Below, one piece after another: positions 23,584 to 31,428 of a DNA stretch of 37,089 bases. The stretch covers positions 1 to 37,089 of the forward strand of contig ABYL01000065.1 in NCBI GenBank assembly GCA_000173575.1, read 5' to 3'. Each line of letters starts with the position of its first letter. The stretch's first letter is position 1. Under the pieces are notes generated by a model. That model made no database searches, was not told the DNA's origin, and worked only from the letters and a program-made list of their open reading frames with translations. Position numbers and translations under genes: made by a program. The DNA is from Burkholderia sp. H160. GTDB lineage: Bacteria; Pseudomonadota; Gammaproteobacteria; Burkholderiales; Burkholderiaceae.

Positions 23584-23609
23584 AGATAATGCGTTTCGGT
23601 GCATTATCT
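23584..23609. repeat. Perfect 9-bp inverted repeat upstream of the nuclease gene
   Basis: AGATAATGC / GCATTATCT with an 8-base spacer, 165 bp upstream of the exonuclease/GIY-YIG start. No T-run follows on either strand, so it looks more like a protein-binding site than a terminator. Confidence 0.5.
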
Positions 23610-23681
23610 TCCGACAATAAGCGCATTTTTGAACGATGCAGTTACCGAAATTCAATGTGATAGCGGATATCGCGCGAAAAT

Positions 23682-23716
23682 AAAAAAACCCTCGTCCGGG
23701 GCGAGGGTTTTTCAAT
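23682..23716 (-). terminator. Terminator of the cold-shock gene
   Basis: Stem AAAACCCTCG / CGAGGGTTTT; read on the minus strand it is followed by a run of seven T. It lies 37 bp past the cold-shock stop. The hairpin also has T on the plus side, so it may work both ways. Confidence 0.85.
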
Positions 23717-23752
23717 TCCGGCTGCGCGAGCGGCACACCCGGTGCAGCGGCT

Positions 23753-23956
23753 TTACAGCGGCTGAATGTTGGCCGCCTGCTTGCCCTTCGGGCTGGTCTT
23801 GATTTCAAATGACACGCGCTGGTTTTCCTTCAGCGACTTGAAGCCCTCGCTGCGGATTTCCGAAAAGTGTGCGAACAGATCCTCGCCACCCGCGTCCGAC
23901 GTGATGAAGCCAAAACCCTTAGCATCGTTGAACCATTTGACGACACCAGTTTCCAT
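23753..23956 (-). CDS. CspA-family cold-shock protein
   Basis: A 67-residue nucleic-acid chaperone, [18 protein letters not shown] at the start. RNP1 KGFGFI and RNP2 DLFAHF are intact and the length is standard. It binds single-stranded RNA/DNA and melts RNA structure. A sigma-70 promoter lies about 125-155 bp upstream, giving a long leader as in many csp genes. Confidence 0.96.
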   Translation of the reverse strand: METGVVKWFNDAKGFGFITSDAGGEDLFAHFSEIRSEGFKSLKENQRVSFEIKTSPKGKQAANIQPL

Positions 23957-24080
23957 GTCCTGTTTCCTCGGTGATTTATAAAAAGCGGGCGTTGCCCTTG
24001 AATCGATCTAACCCCGAATTCAGTTGCCCACATCTGATAGTGACGAAAACCAGAATCAGCCAATGAAATACGGCTTTGCC

Positions 24081-24110
24081 GTTATACGGGGAACGGAGAA
24101 TGGTCGTCAA
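24081..24110 (-). promoter_or_regulatory. Promoter of the cold-shock gene
   Basis: Minus-strand -35 TTGACG (24110-24105) and -10 TATAAC (24086-24081) with an 18-bp spacer. Transcription would start near 24074 and leave a leader of about 118 nt. An inverted repeat ACGGC-AAA-GCCGT (24070-24082) sits at the predicted start. Confidence 0.7.
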
Positions 24111-24353
24111 GTAAACTTTTCATATGCAATTAGCGTATAAAAAAATCAGCTTCAAACCGAATCGGATACAAGTCGATCCGTCAAATTTACCTGGATGAAC
24201 TTAATTCAGATCAATCGATGAAAAAATTTCCGAAGAGTTGCAGTATGAATGTAACAAAATCGCTCAATGCGTAAGTGTTTGTCCGACTTGTTGCGGCACA
24301 GCCTCACTCGCATGATGGAAATCGGTTGTAGTGATGCGTTTGCGGAGGTTGTC

Positions 24354-24602
24354 ATGCTGGTCAGTGAAATACGCCGTCTCTTCGCCTGGCTCACCCATTC
24401 GCATGCAAAGGTCATACCCGATCAGCCTGAACGGACCGTGGATTCATCTAACATTTTCGATTTCGATCCGATGTGGCACGGAGATCACTGGCAGAACCTG
24501 CTTTCCTCGCCGATGGATGCGCGCCGCTATGTGATGGAAGACTGGAGCATGTCCGCCCCGGCGGAATGGGACTACGCGGAAGGCACCGCGCCCGCTCACT
24601 AG
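24354..24602 (+). CDS. Small orphan protein (82 aa)
   Basis: An 82-residue protein beginning MLVSEIRRLFAWLTHSHAK and ending in an aromatic, acidic region (DPMWHGDHWQNLLSSPMDARRYVMEDW). The start ATG 24354 has GGAGG six bases upstream, which favours it over the earlier ATGs at 24267 and 24315. No known domain or signal peptide is recognised. The 24111-24343 gap before it is A/T-rich and holds no other supported gene. Confidence 0.55.
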   Translation: MLVSEIRRLFAWLTHSHAKVIPDQPERTVDSSNIFDFDPMWHGDHWQNLLSSPMDARRYVMEDWSMSAPAEWDYAEGTAPAH

Positions 24603-24629
24603 ACGAATCCGCGAAGGTCGTCGGCAGAT

Positions 24630-24711
24630 AAAAAAAGCGCGACTGGAAGGTCGCGCTGATAAAGGTTTGGAGATCTTTTTCGTCAAGAAAAAGTCTGCTT
24701 CGAAAAGCATA
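24630..24711 (-). ncRNA. Candidate small RNA with its own terminator
   Basis: On the minus strand a TATACT box (24723-24718) is followed by three hairpins in a row: GCTT-TTCG-AAGC (24708-24697), CTTTTTC-TTGAC-GAAAAAG (24693-24675) and AGCGCGAC-CTTCCA-GTCGCGCT (24657-24636), the last running into seven T. This is a complete intrinsic terminator on a strand with no gene upstream of it, so an RNA of about 80 nt is inferred. No good -35 box is visible. The flanking A/T-rich DNA up to 24840 shows no gene. Confidence 0.4.
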
Positions 24712-24881
24712 AATTACAGTATAGCGGCCGTATGCAATTTCGATTATTCACGTGATTAACAATCATCTATTGCGGTAATAACAACAATCGCTTTTTCACA
24801 TTTTCTACCGTTGTTTTTCTGCATCGTTCGGTGTCGCGAATCAGCAACGCACTTTAGGAAAATTCCGCCGCCTGGTCCGTC

Positions 24882-24913
24882 GAGTGGGACGCAAAGCCTT
24901 TATACACAAGGCT
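24882..24913 (+). promoter_or_regulatory. GEMM-like (c-di-GMP-I riboswitch) core in the porin leader
   Basis: GAGTGGGACGCAAAGCC at 24882-24898 is the same as the conserved 3' core of the class I c-di-GMP aptamer as I recall it from the V. cholerae Vc2 RNA. It is followed, as there, by a hairpin made from GCC and GGC (AGCCTT-TATACAC-AAGGCT, 24895-24913). The conserved 5' half (GGCAAACC and the GNRA-capped stem) is not clearly present; only GGAAAATTCC at 24857-24866 is reminiscent. It may be a degenerate or variant aptamer, or chance. It lies about 215 bp before the porin start. Confidence 0.3.
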
Positions 24914-25128
24914 CGAATGGCAATCACCGATCGTTTCTCGTTGCGTAATACTTTATTGCGTGAATCGGAACGTCAACTCCCGGAAGTGTCTCTCTACACT
25001 CTGCCTAATCGGAAACCGGCGCGAATCTGGTCAGCGCGCTTCTCACGCGGAATCCGCTTCTCGCAGCGCTCGCGTGAAGGTCTCCTAAGGCAGGGTTTTA
25101 TACCTCTCTCGCTCTCGGAGTTATATCA

Positions 25129-26292
25129 ATGAAGAAGACACTCATGGTCGCTGCCCTGTCGGGCGTTTTCGTCACGGCAGCGCACGCGCAAAGCAGCGTT
25201 ACCCTGTATGGCCTGATCGACGCCGGTATCACCTATACGAATAACCAGCGCGTCAATGCTACCCAGCACGGCGCCAACGTTGCGATGACGAGCGGTTCGG
25301 TGAACGGCAGCCGCTGGGGCCTGCGTGGCGCTGAAGATCTCGGCGGTGGTCTGAAGGCCATCTTCACGTTGGAAAACGGCTTTGGCATCAACGACGGCAC
25401 GCTCAAGCAGAACGGCCGTATGTTCGGCCGGCAGGCGTTCGTCGGTCTGTCGAGCGATCAGTTCGGCGCTGTCACGCTCGGCCGCCAATATGACAGCATG
25501 GTCGACTACGTCGGCCCGCTGGCGCTGACCGGCACGCAATACGGCGGCACGCAGTTCGCCCACCCGTTCGACAACGACAACCTGAACAACTCGTTCCGTA
25601 TCAACAACTCGGTCAAGTACCAGAGCGCGAACTACGGCGGCCTCAAGTTAGGCGCGTTGTACGGCTTTTCGAACCAAGCTAGCGGCTTCGCGAACAACCG
25701 CGCATACAGCTTTGGCGCATCGTACAACTGGATGGGCCTGAACGTCGCCGCCGCTTACATGCAACTGAACGCCAACGGCACAACCAGCGCGGCCGCAGCG
25801 TTCAATTCGGGTGGCGCAGTATCGGGCGACAACACGTTCTTCGCGCAACGTCAGCAAACTTGGGGCGCAGGCGCCAACTACGCGTTCGGCCCGGCAACCG
25901 TTGGCTTCGTGTACTCGCAGACGAACCTGCATGGCCTCGTCGGCATCAGCCAGGGCTCATCGGGTGTCTCGGGCGGCATCGGCTTTCCGTCCAACAGCGC
26001 CCAGTTCCAGAATTTCGAGGGCAACGCTCGTTACGCTCTGACACCGGCGATCAGCATTGCCGCTGCGTACACGTACACCCGCGCTAACCTGTCCAGCTCG
26101 CACGTGCACTGGAACCAGGTCGACCTGCAAACCGCATACGCGTTGTCCAAGCGTACCGACGTGTACCTGCAAGGCGTGTATCAGGCAGCAAACGAAAACT
26201 CGATCGTCCCCGCCTTCATCAATGGCGTGGGTAACGCTTCGGGCAACAACAAGCAAGTCGCCGTGACGGCTGGTCTGCGTCACCGCTTCTAA
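25129..26292 (+). CDS. Gram-negative trimeric porin
   Basis: A 387-residue outer-membrane general porin of the Burkholderiales type. The signal peptide is cleaved after TAAHA (residue 20), giving QSSVTLYGLIDAGITY, the standard first beta strand. Further markers are GSRWGLRGAEDLGGGLKAIF, GRQAFVGLSS, the loop-3 region and the C-terminal GLRHRF ending in Phe, the BAM recognition signal. The ribosome site is GGAG about ten bases upstream. The leader (24840-25128) holds the GEMM-like element and a long stem (CTTCTCACGCG 25039-25049 with CGCGTGAAG 25071-25079). Confidence 0.95.
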   Translation: MKKTLMVAALSGVFVTAAHAQSSVTLYGLIDAGITYTNNQRVNATQHGANVAMTSGSVNGSRWGLRGAEDLGGGLKAIFTLENGFGINDGTLKQNGRMFGRQAFVGLSSDQFGAVTLGRQYDSMVDYVGPLALTGTQYGGTQFAHPFDNDNLNNSFRINNSVKYQSANYGGLKLGALYGFSNQASGFANNRAYSFGASYNWMGLNVAAAYMQLNANGTTSAAAAFNSGGAVSGDNTFFAQRQQTWGAGANYAFGPATVGFVYSQTNLHGLVGISQGSSGVSGGIGFPSNSAQFQNFEGNARYALTPAISIAAAYTYTRANLSSSHVHWNQVDLQTAYALSKRTDVYLQGVYQAANENSIVPAFINGVGNASGNNKQVAVTAGLRHRF

Positions 26293-26320
26293 GCACTGCG
26301 CAAGGGCTGGCAGTAGAGAG

Positions 26321-26343
26321 GGCGCCGTTCGCGGCGCCTTTTT
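26321..26343 (+). terminator. Porin terminator
   Basis: Perfect stem GGCGCCG-TTCG-CGGCGCC followed by TTTTT. Confidence 0.92.
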
Positions 26344-26400
26344 GTATGTTCGCGCCGAAGCGGTATTTCGCCAGACTTTGCCTGTGCCTTCGCCAGCGCC

Positions 26401-26970
26401 CTAGCGGCCGCTATCAGGCGGCGGATATTTGACGTCGAGAATATCGATCGGCTGCGGACCGGCCGGTGTGAATAGCGTGACCGTATCGCCAACCTTAGCC
26501 TTCAGCAGCGCGCGCGCAATCGGCGAGATCCAGCTCACGTGCCCGATGTCCAGATCGACCTCGTCGATACCGACGATCGTCACCTTGTGCTCCTCGCCAT
26601 CCTCAGTCGCATAGTCGACCGTCGCACCGAAGAACACCTGATCGACGTTCTCCTGCCGGCTGCTATCGACGACCTCGGCCAAATCCAGCCGCTTGGTCAG
26701 AAAGCGGATGCGCCGGTCGATTTCGCGCAGACGGCGTTTGCCGTAGATGTAGTCGCCATTCTCCGAGCGGTCGCCGTTCGATGCCGCCCACGACACGAGC
26801 TTGACCACCTCGGGCCGCTCCACATCGATCAGATGCAGCAACTCATCGCGCATCCGCCGATGACCGGCGGGAGTCATGTAGTTTTTGGTGCCCGCGGGCA
26901 CGTCGGGCTGGGCGACGTCGAGATCGTCATCGCTCTCTTCGCTCGACTCTTTGACAAAGGCCTTGTTCAT
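26401..26970 (-). CDS. greB: Transcription elongation factor GreB
   Basis: A 189-residue Gre factor. The N-terminal coiled coil carries the acidic catalytic tip in SNGDRSENGDYIYGKRRLREID, the sequence that distinguishes GreB from GreA; the C-terminal FKBP-like domain includes ISPIARALLKAKVGDTV. It stimulates cleavage of backtracked RNA in stalled RNA polymerase. An extra acidic N-terminal tail of about 25 residues precedes the conserved NYMTPAGHRRMRDEL. It is convergent with the porin gene. Confidence 0.95.
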   Translation of the reverse strand: MNKAFVKESSEESDDDLDVAQPDVPAGTKNYMTPAGHRRMRDELLHLIDVERPEVVKLVSWAASNGDRSENGDYIYGKRRLREIDRRIRFLTKRLDLAEVVDSSRQENVDQVFFGATVDYATEDGEEHKVTIVGIDEVDLDIGHVSWISPIARALLKAKVGDTVTLFTPAGPQPIDILDVKYPPPDSGR

Positions 26971-27074
26971 AATGATCCAGTAACGGCTGCTAGCAACAAC
27001 CTCTTAAAAGGTTACACGATCGGGCCCGCGGCACAAATCGCCGTGATGGGCTTCCATTTTTGAAATCCGTTGGC

Positions 27075-27080
27075 TATAAT
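27075..27080 (+). promoter_or_regulatory. -10 box of the tRNA-Arg genes
   Basis: TATAAT 14 bp before the first tRNA-Arg, followed by CTCGTTTCTG, almost the same context as the tRNA-Thr promoter at 19795. Confidence 0.55.
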
Positions 27081-27093
27081 CTCGTTTCTGTGT

Positions 27094-27170
27094 GCGGCTG
27101 TAGCTCAGTTGGATAGAGTACTTGGCTACGAACCAAGGGGTCGTGGGTTCGAATCCTGCCAGCCGCGCCA
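27094..27170 (+). tRNA. tRNA-Arg (ACG anticodon), copy 1
   Basis: A 77-nt cloverleaf: acceptor GCGGCTG/CAGCCGC, anticodon arm CTTGG-CTACGAA-CCAAG (anticodon ACG, read as ICG), T-loop GGTTCGAATCC, encoded CCA. Confidence 0.97.
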
Positions 27171-27245
27171 CCTTATTCGAGAGCTTCCCTGCCGGGGGGT
27201 TCTCAGGTTTCACCGGTTTTTGCAGTAAGCATCACTGTTTTGCGT

Positions 27246-27322
27246 GCGGCTGTAGCTCAGTTGGATAGAGTACTTGGCTACGAACCAAGGGGTCGTGGGT
27301 TCGAATCCTGCCAGCCGCGCCA
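27246..27322 (+). tRNA. tRNA-Arg (ACG anticodon), copy 2
   Basis: Base-for-base identical to the copy at 27094-27170, with a 75-bp spacer. It is presumably co-transcribed, with the terminator after this copy. Confidence 0.97.
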
Positions 27323-27328
27323 CCCATG

Positions 27329-27362
27329 AAGGGCCTTCCAATCGGAAGGCCCTTTGTCTTTT
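27329..27362 (+). terminator. Terminator of the tRNA-Arg pair
   Basis: 11-bp stem AAGGGCCTTCC / GGAAGGCCCTT with a 4-base loop, followed by TGTCTTTT. Confidence 0.85.
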
Positions 27363-27396
27363 CGGGCGCACTATGCCCCGCCCGGGCGCGAGCCAC

Positions 27397-27882
27397 TCAC
27401 CGCGGCGGCGACTGAATATCCCCAATCTGCGCATCCGGGTGCGGCAAGTCCTCGACGACGCCGCCCACCGTTTGCTCGCTGATCGTCTCGGCCCGCATGC
27501 CGGTCAGTGCCTGGCGCTCGCGCAGCACGTCGTCGACGCTAGCGCCGAAATGGCTCGCGACAAATGCTCGCAGCACGGCGACCCGCAGCGACTCGCCCCG
27601 CCCCTCCACGGCGCCATGCCCACCGACGAACTCCGCAACGCATACCGCGTCCCGCTCGCTCTGCTCGCGCACGTCGAGCCGCCGGGCACGCTCAAGCACG
27701 ACCGCAGCCGTCTCCCACGACACGGACGGCGTGAAACGGCCGTCCCACGGGCGGCCGCGATCGTTGCCGCGGATCGCAACGGTCTCGCCGCCATCGGTAA
27801 AGTAGATTTCGCGCACGAAGTCGTGCAGGCTGCGCGCCACCCAGTAGTCGAGCGCCACACCAGTGAGATCGGATACGTTCAT
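27397..27882 (-). CDS. DUF2591-type (phage-associated) protein
   Basis: A 161-residue protein that opens MNVSDLTGVALDYWVARSL, the signature of the phage-associated DUF2591 family, followed by RFTPSVSWETAAVVLER. The C-terminal 60 residues are acidic and include FVASHFGASVDDV. Function is unknown. It is a lone gene between the tRNA-Arg pair and spoT; no integrase or other phage gene is nearby. Confidence 0.72.
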   Translation of the reverse strand: MNVSDLTGVALDYWVARSLHDFVREIYFTDGGETVAIRGNDRGRPWDGRFTPSVSWETAAVVLERARRLDVREQSERDAVCVAEFVGGHGAVEGRGESLRVAVLRAFVASHFGASVDDVLRERQALTGMRAETISEQTVGGVVEDLPHPDAQIGDIQSPPR

Positions 27883-28001
27883 CTGCGTTCTCCCCGGGGT
27901 TCAGGTGAGACTTGCCTTCAGCTGCATCCTGAGCCGCACGAAAGGTGCCGGACTGGCTCGCGAGGCGCCAGTCAAAACCGCGCCGACGCCCGGTCGGAAG
28001 C

Positions 28002-30362
28002 TCAGTAATCCGCTCGCTCGCGATCGATGCGCATGCCGCCTTCGTGGCGGTGATGCCCCTCTTCGCTCGGCCGCTCACGCGCGATGCGCATCACATCGAG
28101 ATTCGTGCGCACGCGGCGCATCACGTTGGCCAGATGCACACGGTCGCTGACCTGAATCACGAAGCGCAGAACCGTGGATTCCTGTGACAAATCCTCGTCC
28201 ATCGCGATATGGACGATGTTCGCGTCCGCCGACGTGATGTCGGCCGCCACGCGGGCAAACACGCCCTTGGTGTTCTTGACCAGCACCTTCACCGCGACGT
28301 CGAACAAACGCCCCGGCTGCGGCGCCCATGCGACGTCGATCCAGCGGCCCGGGTCGCGCCGGTGAATCCGCTGCGCGACGCGGCAGTCGGTGGTATGGAT
28401 CGCCATGCCGAGGCCGATACCGATATAGCCCATGATGTCATCGCCCGGAATCGGACGGCAGCATGCGGACAGCTGCACCGACATGCCTTCGGTGCCAGTA
28501 ATGACGACCGGCGGCGCATGCGGCGTCGAACCGGACTCGGAGCGCGAACCGTCGTCGTCAGCATCGCGCCCGCTCATCAGCACTTCGATACGCTTGGCCA
28601 TCACCGCGGCGACCCGCCGGCCGAGACCGATGTCCGCGAAAATTTCCTGACGGTTCTTGTTGCCAGTCCACTGCACGAGCTTTTCCCACGCTTCCGGCGT
28701 CACGTCCGATAGCGTGAGGCCGTAGCCCTTCAAGGCCTGATCGACGAGGCGCTCGCCGAGTTGCACCGACTCGTTCAGCCGCATCGTCTTCAGATAATGA
28801 CGGATCGCCGAGCGCGCCTTGCCGCTGCGCACGAAGCCAAGCCACGCGGGGTTCGGCTTCGAATACGGCGCCGTGATGACTTCGACGATGTCGCCGCTCT
28901 TCAGCTCGGTACGCAACGGCAACAGCTCGTTGTTGATCTTCACCGCAACGCATTGGTTGCCGAGGTCGCTGTGGATCGAATATGCGAAGTCGAGCGCGGT
29001 GGCGCCGCGCGGCAGCGCCATGATCTTCGACTTCGGCGTAAACACGTAGACCGCGTCCGGGAACAGGTCGATCTTCACGTGCTCGAGGAATTCGCTCGAA
29101 TCGCCCGCTTCGCTCTGAATATCGAGCAGCGACTTCAGCCACTGGTGCGCGCGCTTTTGCACGTCATTCAGATCGGCGCTGCCGTTCTTGTACAGCCAGT
29201 GCGCGGCGACGCCCGCCTCGGCGATCTCGTGCATCTTGCGCGTGCGCACCTGAAACTCGATCGGCGCGCCGAACGGGCCGACGAGCGTGGTGTGCAGCGA
29301 CTGATAACCGTTCACCTTCGGGATCGCGATGTAATCCTTGAACTTGCCCGGCACCGGTTTGAAGAGCGCATGCAGCGCGCCGATGCAGGTATAGCACTCG
29401 AGCGCACTCTCGACGACCACGCGAAACCCGTAAACGTCGAGCACCTGCGAGAACGACAGCTGCTTGTCGCGCATCTTCTTGTAGATGCTGAAGATGGTTT
29501 TCTCGCGACCGGTGACTTCGGCGTCGAGCTTCGCGTCCGCGATCGCGCGCTGCACCGATTCGAGAATCTTGCCGACCACCTCGCGACGATTGCCGCGCGC
29601 GGCCTTGACGGCTTTCTCGAGCGTCGCGTAACGGTGCGGGTTGAAGTTCGCGAAGCTCAGGTCCTGCAGCTCGCGATAGGTATTGTTCAGGCCCAGCCGG
29701 TGGGCGATGGGCGCGTAAATGTCGAGCGTTTCGCGCGCGACGCGGCGACGCTTCTCCGGCGGCACCGCGCCGAGCGTGCGCATGTTGTGCAGCCGGTCGG
29801 CGAGCTTCACGAGAATCACGCGCACGTCGCGCGCCATCGCGAGCAGCATCTTGCGGAAGTTCTCCGCCTGCGCTTCCTCGCGATTGCGAAACTCCATCTT
29901 GTCCAGCTTGGACAACCCGTCGACCAGTTCCGCGACCTTCGCGCCGAAGCGCTCGGCGAGTTCCGCCTTGGTCACACCCTGGTCTTCCATCACGTCGTGC
30001 AGGAGCGCCGCCATGATCGCCTGGGCGTCGAGATTCCAGCCCGCGCAGATTTCCGCGACGGCGACCGGATGCGTGATGTAGGGCTCGCCGCTCTGGCGAT
30101 ACTGGCCGAGGTGGGCTTCGTCGCTGAAGTGGAACGCCGCCTTCACGCCCTTGATCTCTTCCGGCGGCAGATAGGCGGACAGCGCGGAGGTCAGGTTGGC
30201 GATGGAGACGACGTCATGCCGGCGCGGCTGCTCCGGCGTGGCGGTCGGCCCGAACAGATGACGAAACGATTGCTCGAGGACCGCGTCGATGTACCTGCGT
30301 GCAGACGAGGGCAAGTCGGCGTCGTGGTCCACTTCCGTGGCGGTCGGCGGGGTAGCACTCAT
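28002..30362 (-). CDS. spoT: Bifunctional (p)ppGpp synthetase/hydrolase SpoT
   Basis: A 786-residue RelA/SpoT homologue. The HD hydrolase domain is intact (His122-Asp123 and Glu126-Asp127 in LLHDVMEDQG). The synthetase domain has KFKDYIAIPKVNGYQSLHT with a basic KxKD in place of RelA's acidic ExDD, which fits the bifunctional SpoT type. A TGS domain (about 430-492) and a C-terminal ACT domain (about 710-785) follow. It makes and degrades the alarmone that controls growth rate and starvation response. Downstream of rpoZ (99 bp gap), as in other beta-proteobacteria. Confidence 0.96.
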   Translation of the reverse strand: MSATPPTATEVDHDADLPSSARRYIDAVLEQSFRHLFGPTATPEQPRRHDVVSIANLTSALSAYLPPEEIKGVKAAFHFSDEAHLGQYRQSGEPYITHPVAVAEICAGWNLDAQAIMAALLHDVMEDQGVTKAELAERFGAKVAELVDGLSKLDKMEFRNREEAQAENFRKMLLAMARDVRVILVKLADRLHNMRTLGAVPPEKRRRVARETLDIYAPIAHRLGLNNTYRELQDLSFANFNPHRYATLEKAVKAARGNRREVVGKILESVQRAIADAKLDAEVTGREKTIFSIYKKMRDKQLSFSQVLDVYGFRVVVESALECYTCIGALHALFKPVPGKFKDYIAIPKVNGYQSLHTTLVGPFGAPIEFQVRTRKMHEIAEAGVAAHWLYKNGSADLNDVQKRAHQWLKSLLDIQSEAGDSSEFLEHVKIDLFPDAVYVFTPKSKIMALPRGATALDFAYSIHSDLGNQCVAVKINNELLPLRTELKSGDIVEVITAPYSKPNPAWLGFVRSGKARSAIRHYLKTMRLNESVQLGERLVDQALKGYGLTLSDVTPEAWEKLVQWTGNKNRQEIFADIGLGRRVAAVMAKRIEVLMSGRDADDDGSRSESGSTPHAPPVVITGTEGMSVQLSACCRPIPGDDIMGYIGIGLGMAIHTTDCRVAQRIHRRDPGRWIDVAWAPQPGRLFDVAVKVLVKNTKGVFARVAADITSADANIVHIAMDEDLSQESTVLRFVIQVSDRVHLANVMRRVRTNLDVMRIARERPSEEGHHRHEGGMRIDRERADY

Positions 30363-30461
30363 GGTCGCCTCCGGTAGCGGTCAGGGTTGGACGCAGGTCT
30401 GCGCGTTGAGCAATCCGGTGTGGCGAATACCGGGCAAATCTAAAACGAAAAAACGTGCGCC

Positions 30462-30665
30462 TTAGACCGGCACCTTCTTCAGCATTTCGACGCCGACCTG
30501 ACCCGACGCGATTTCACGCAGTGCGAGGACGGTGGGCTTGTCGCGGCTTTCGATCTTCGGCGTGTGGCCTTGAGCGAGCTGACGGGCGCGATAGGTTGCG
30601 GCAAGCGCGAGTTCGAAACGGTTCGGGATCTGTTTGAGGCAGTCTTCGACGGTAATGCGGGCCAT
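30462..30665 (-). CDS. rpoZ: RNA polymerase omega subunit
   Basis: A 67-residue protein, [23 protein letters not shown], with the AR/RQLAQG helix of omega. It helps assemble beta-prime and forms part of a ppGpp binding site, in keeping with its place between gmk and spoT. Gap of 60 bp from gmk. Confidence 0.96.
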   Translation of the reverse strand: MARITVEDCLKQIPNRFELALAATYRARQLAQGHTPKIESRDKPTVLALREIASGQVGVEMLKKVPV

Positions 30666-30725
30666 GTTGGGTTCCTTCTCAGTATGTTGCTTATTCTACC
30701 TTATGTGCCTGACGGCACGCCGCGC

Positions 30726-31409
30726 TCACGCGTGCGGCAGGTGGATGCCGAGCTGCATGAAAAGCTGCGTGTGACGCGCGTACTGCGACGCGAAGCGCGA
30801 GCGCGTCGCACCGACGAGGCACTGCAACTCAGCCAGCGCGCGATCGAAGTTCTCGTTGATCACGACGTACTCCGCTTCGGCCGCGTGCGCGATCTCGCCA
30901 CCCGCCGCGAGCAGGCGTCGCGTGATCACGTTCGGCTCGTCCTGGCCGCGCTTTTTCAGACGCTCCTCGAGCGCTTCGAGCGACGGCGGCAGAATGAAAA
31001 TCTCCACCGCGTTGTGGAACTGCTTCTTCACCTGTTGCGCGCCCTGCCAGTCGATTTCGAGCAGCACGTCATGGCCGTTTTTCATCTGCTCCTCGATCCA
31101 TACGCGCGACGTACCGTAGTAGTTGCCGTGCACTTCCGCGCTTTCGAGGAACTCGCCCGCGTCGTGACGCGCCATGAAATCTTCGACGGTCGTGAAGTGA
31201 TAGTGCTCGCCGTCCTGCTCCTTCGGACGCGGCGGGCGCGTCGTGTACGAGATCGACAGACGGATCGCATCGTCGCCCGCGAGCAGCGCGTTCACGAGCG
31301 TCGACTTGCCCGCGCCCGACGGCGCGACGACCATGAACAGGTTGCCGGGATAAGCGCCGGCGTACGGATGGCGCGGCGCGCCGGTTTCGCGTGGGTGGTG
31401 GTCGGTCAT
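30726..31409 (-). CDS. gmk: Guanylate kinase
   Basis: A 227-residue enzyme that phosphorylates GMP to GDP. The P-loop is [10 protein letters not shown] (residues 29-38), the GMP-binding region is [21 protein letters not shown], and the lid region has [20 protein letters not shown]. The N-terminus is about 20 residues longer than in E. coli. Located 19 bp after yicC. Confidence 0.96.
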   Translation of the reverse strand: MTDHHPRETGAPRHPYAGAYPGNLFMVVAPSGAGKSTLVNALLAGDDAIRLSISYTTRPPRPKEQDGEHYHFTTVEDFMARHDAGEFLESAEVHGNYYGTSRVWIEEQMKNGHDVLLEIDWQGAQQVKKQFHNAVEIFILPPSLEALEERLKKRGQDEPNVITRRLLAAGGEIAHAAEAEYVVINENFDRALAELQCLVGATRSRFASQYARHTQLFMQLGIHLPHA

Positions 31410-31428
31410 GATGTGTAGTGCTCCAGCC

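Noticed and set aside
24444-24710. Minus-strand frame beginning MLFEADFFLTKK
   Set aside because: It passes straight through the candidate sRNA terminator and the antisense of the 82-residue gene, and has no ribosome site.
24884-25132. Plus-strand frame of 82 codons in the porin leader
   Set aside because: It overlaps the conserved GEMM-like core and the porin start, with no ribosome site and no recognisable domain; it is better read as leader RNA.
27004-27434. Minus-strand frames containing RLAGFEPTTPWFVAKYSIQLSYSRT, seen twice
   Set aside because: This peptide is the reverse translation of the two identical tRNA-Arg genes, a common annotation artefact.
28761-30377. A plus-strand open frame of 538 codons opposite spoT
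   Set aside because: Composition is that of a reverse reading of a GC-rich gene; SpoT has every catalytic motif on the other strand.
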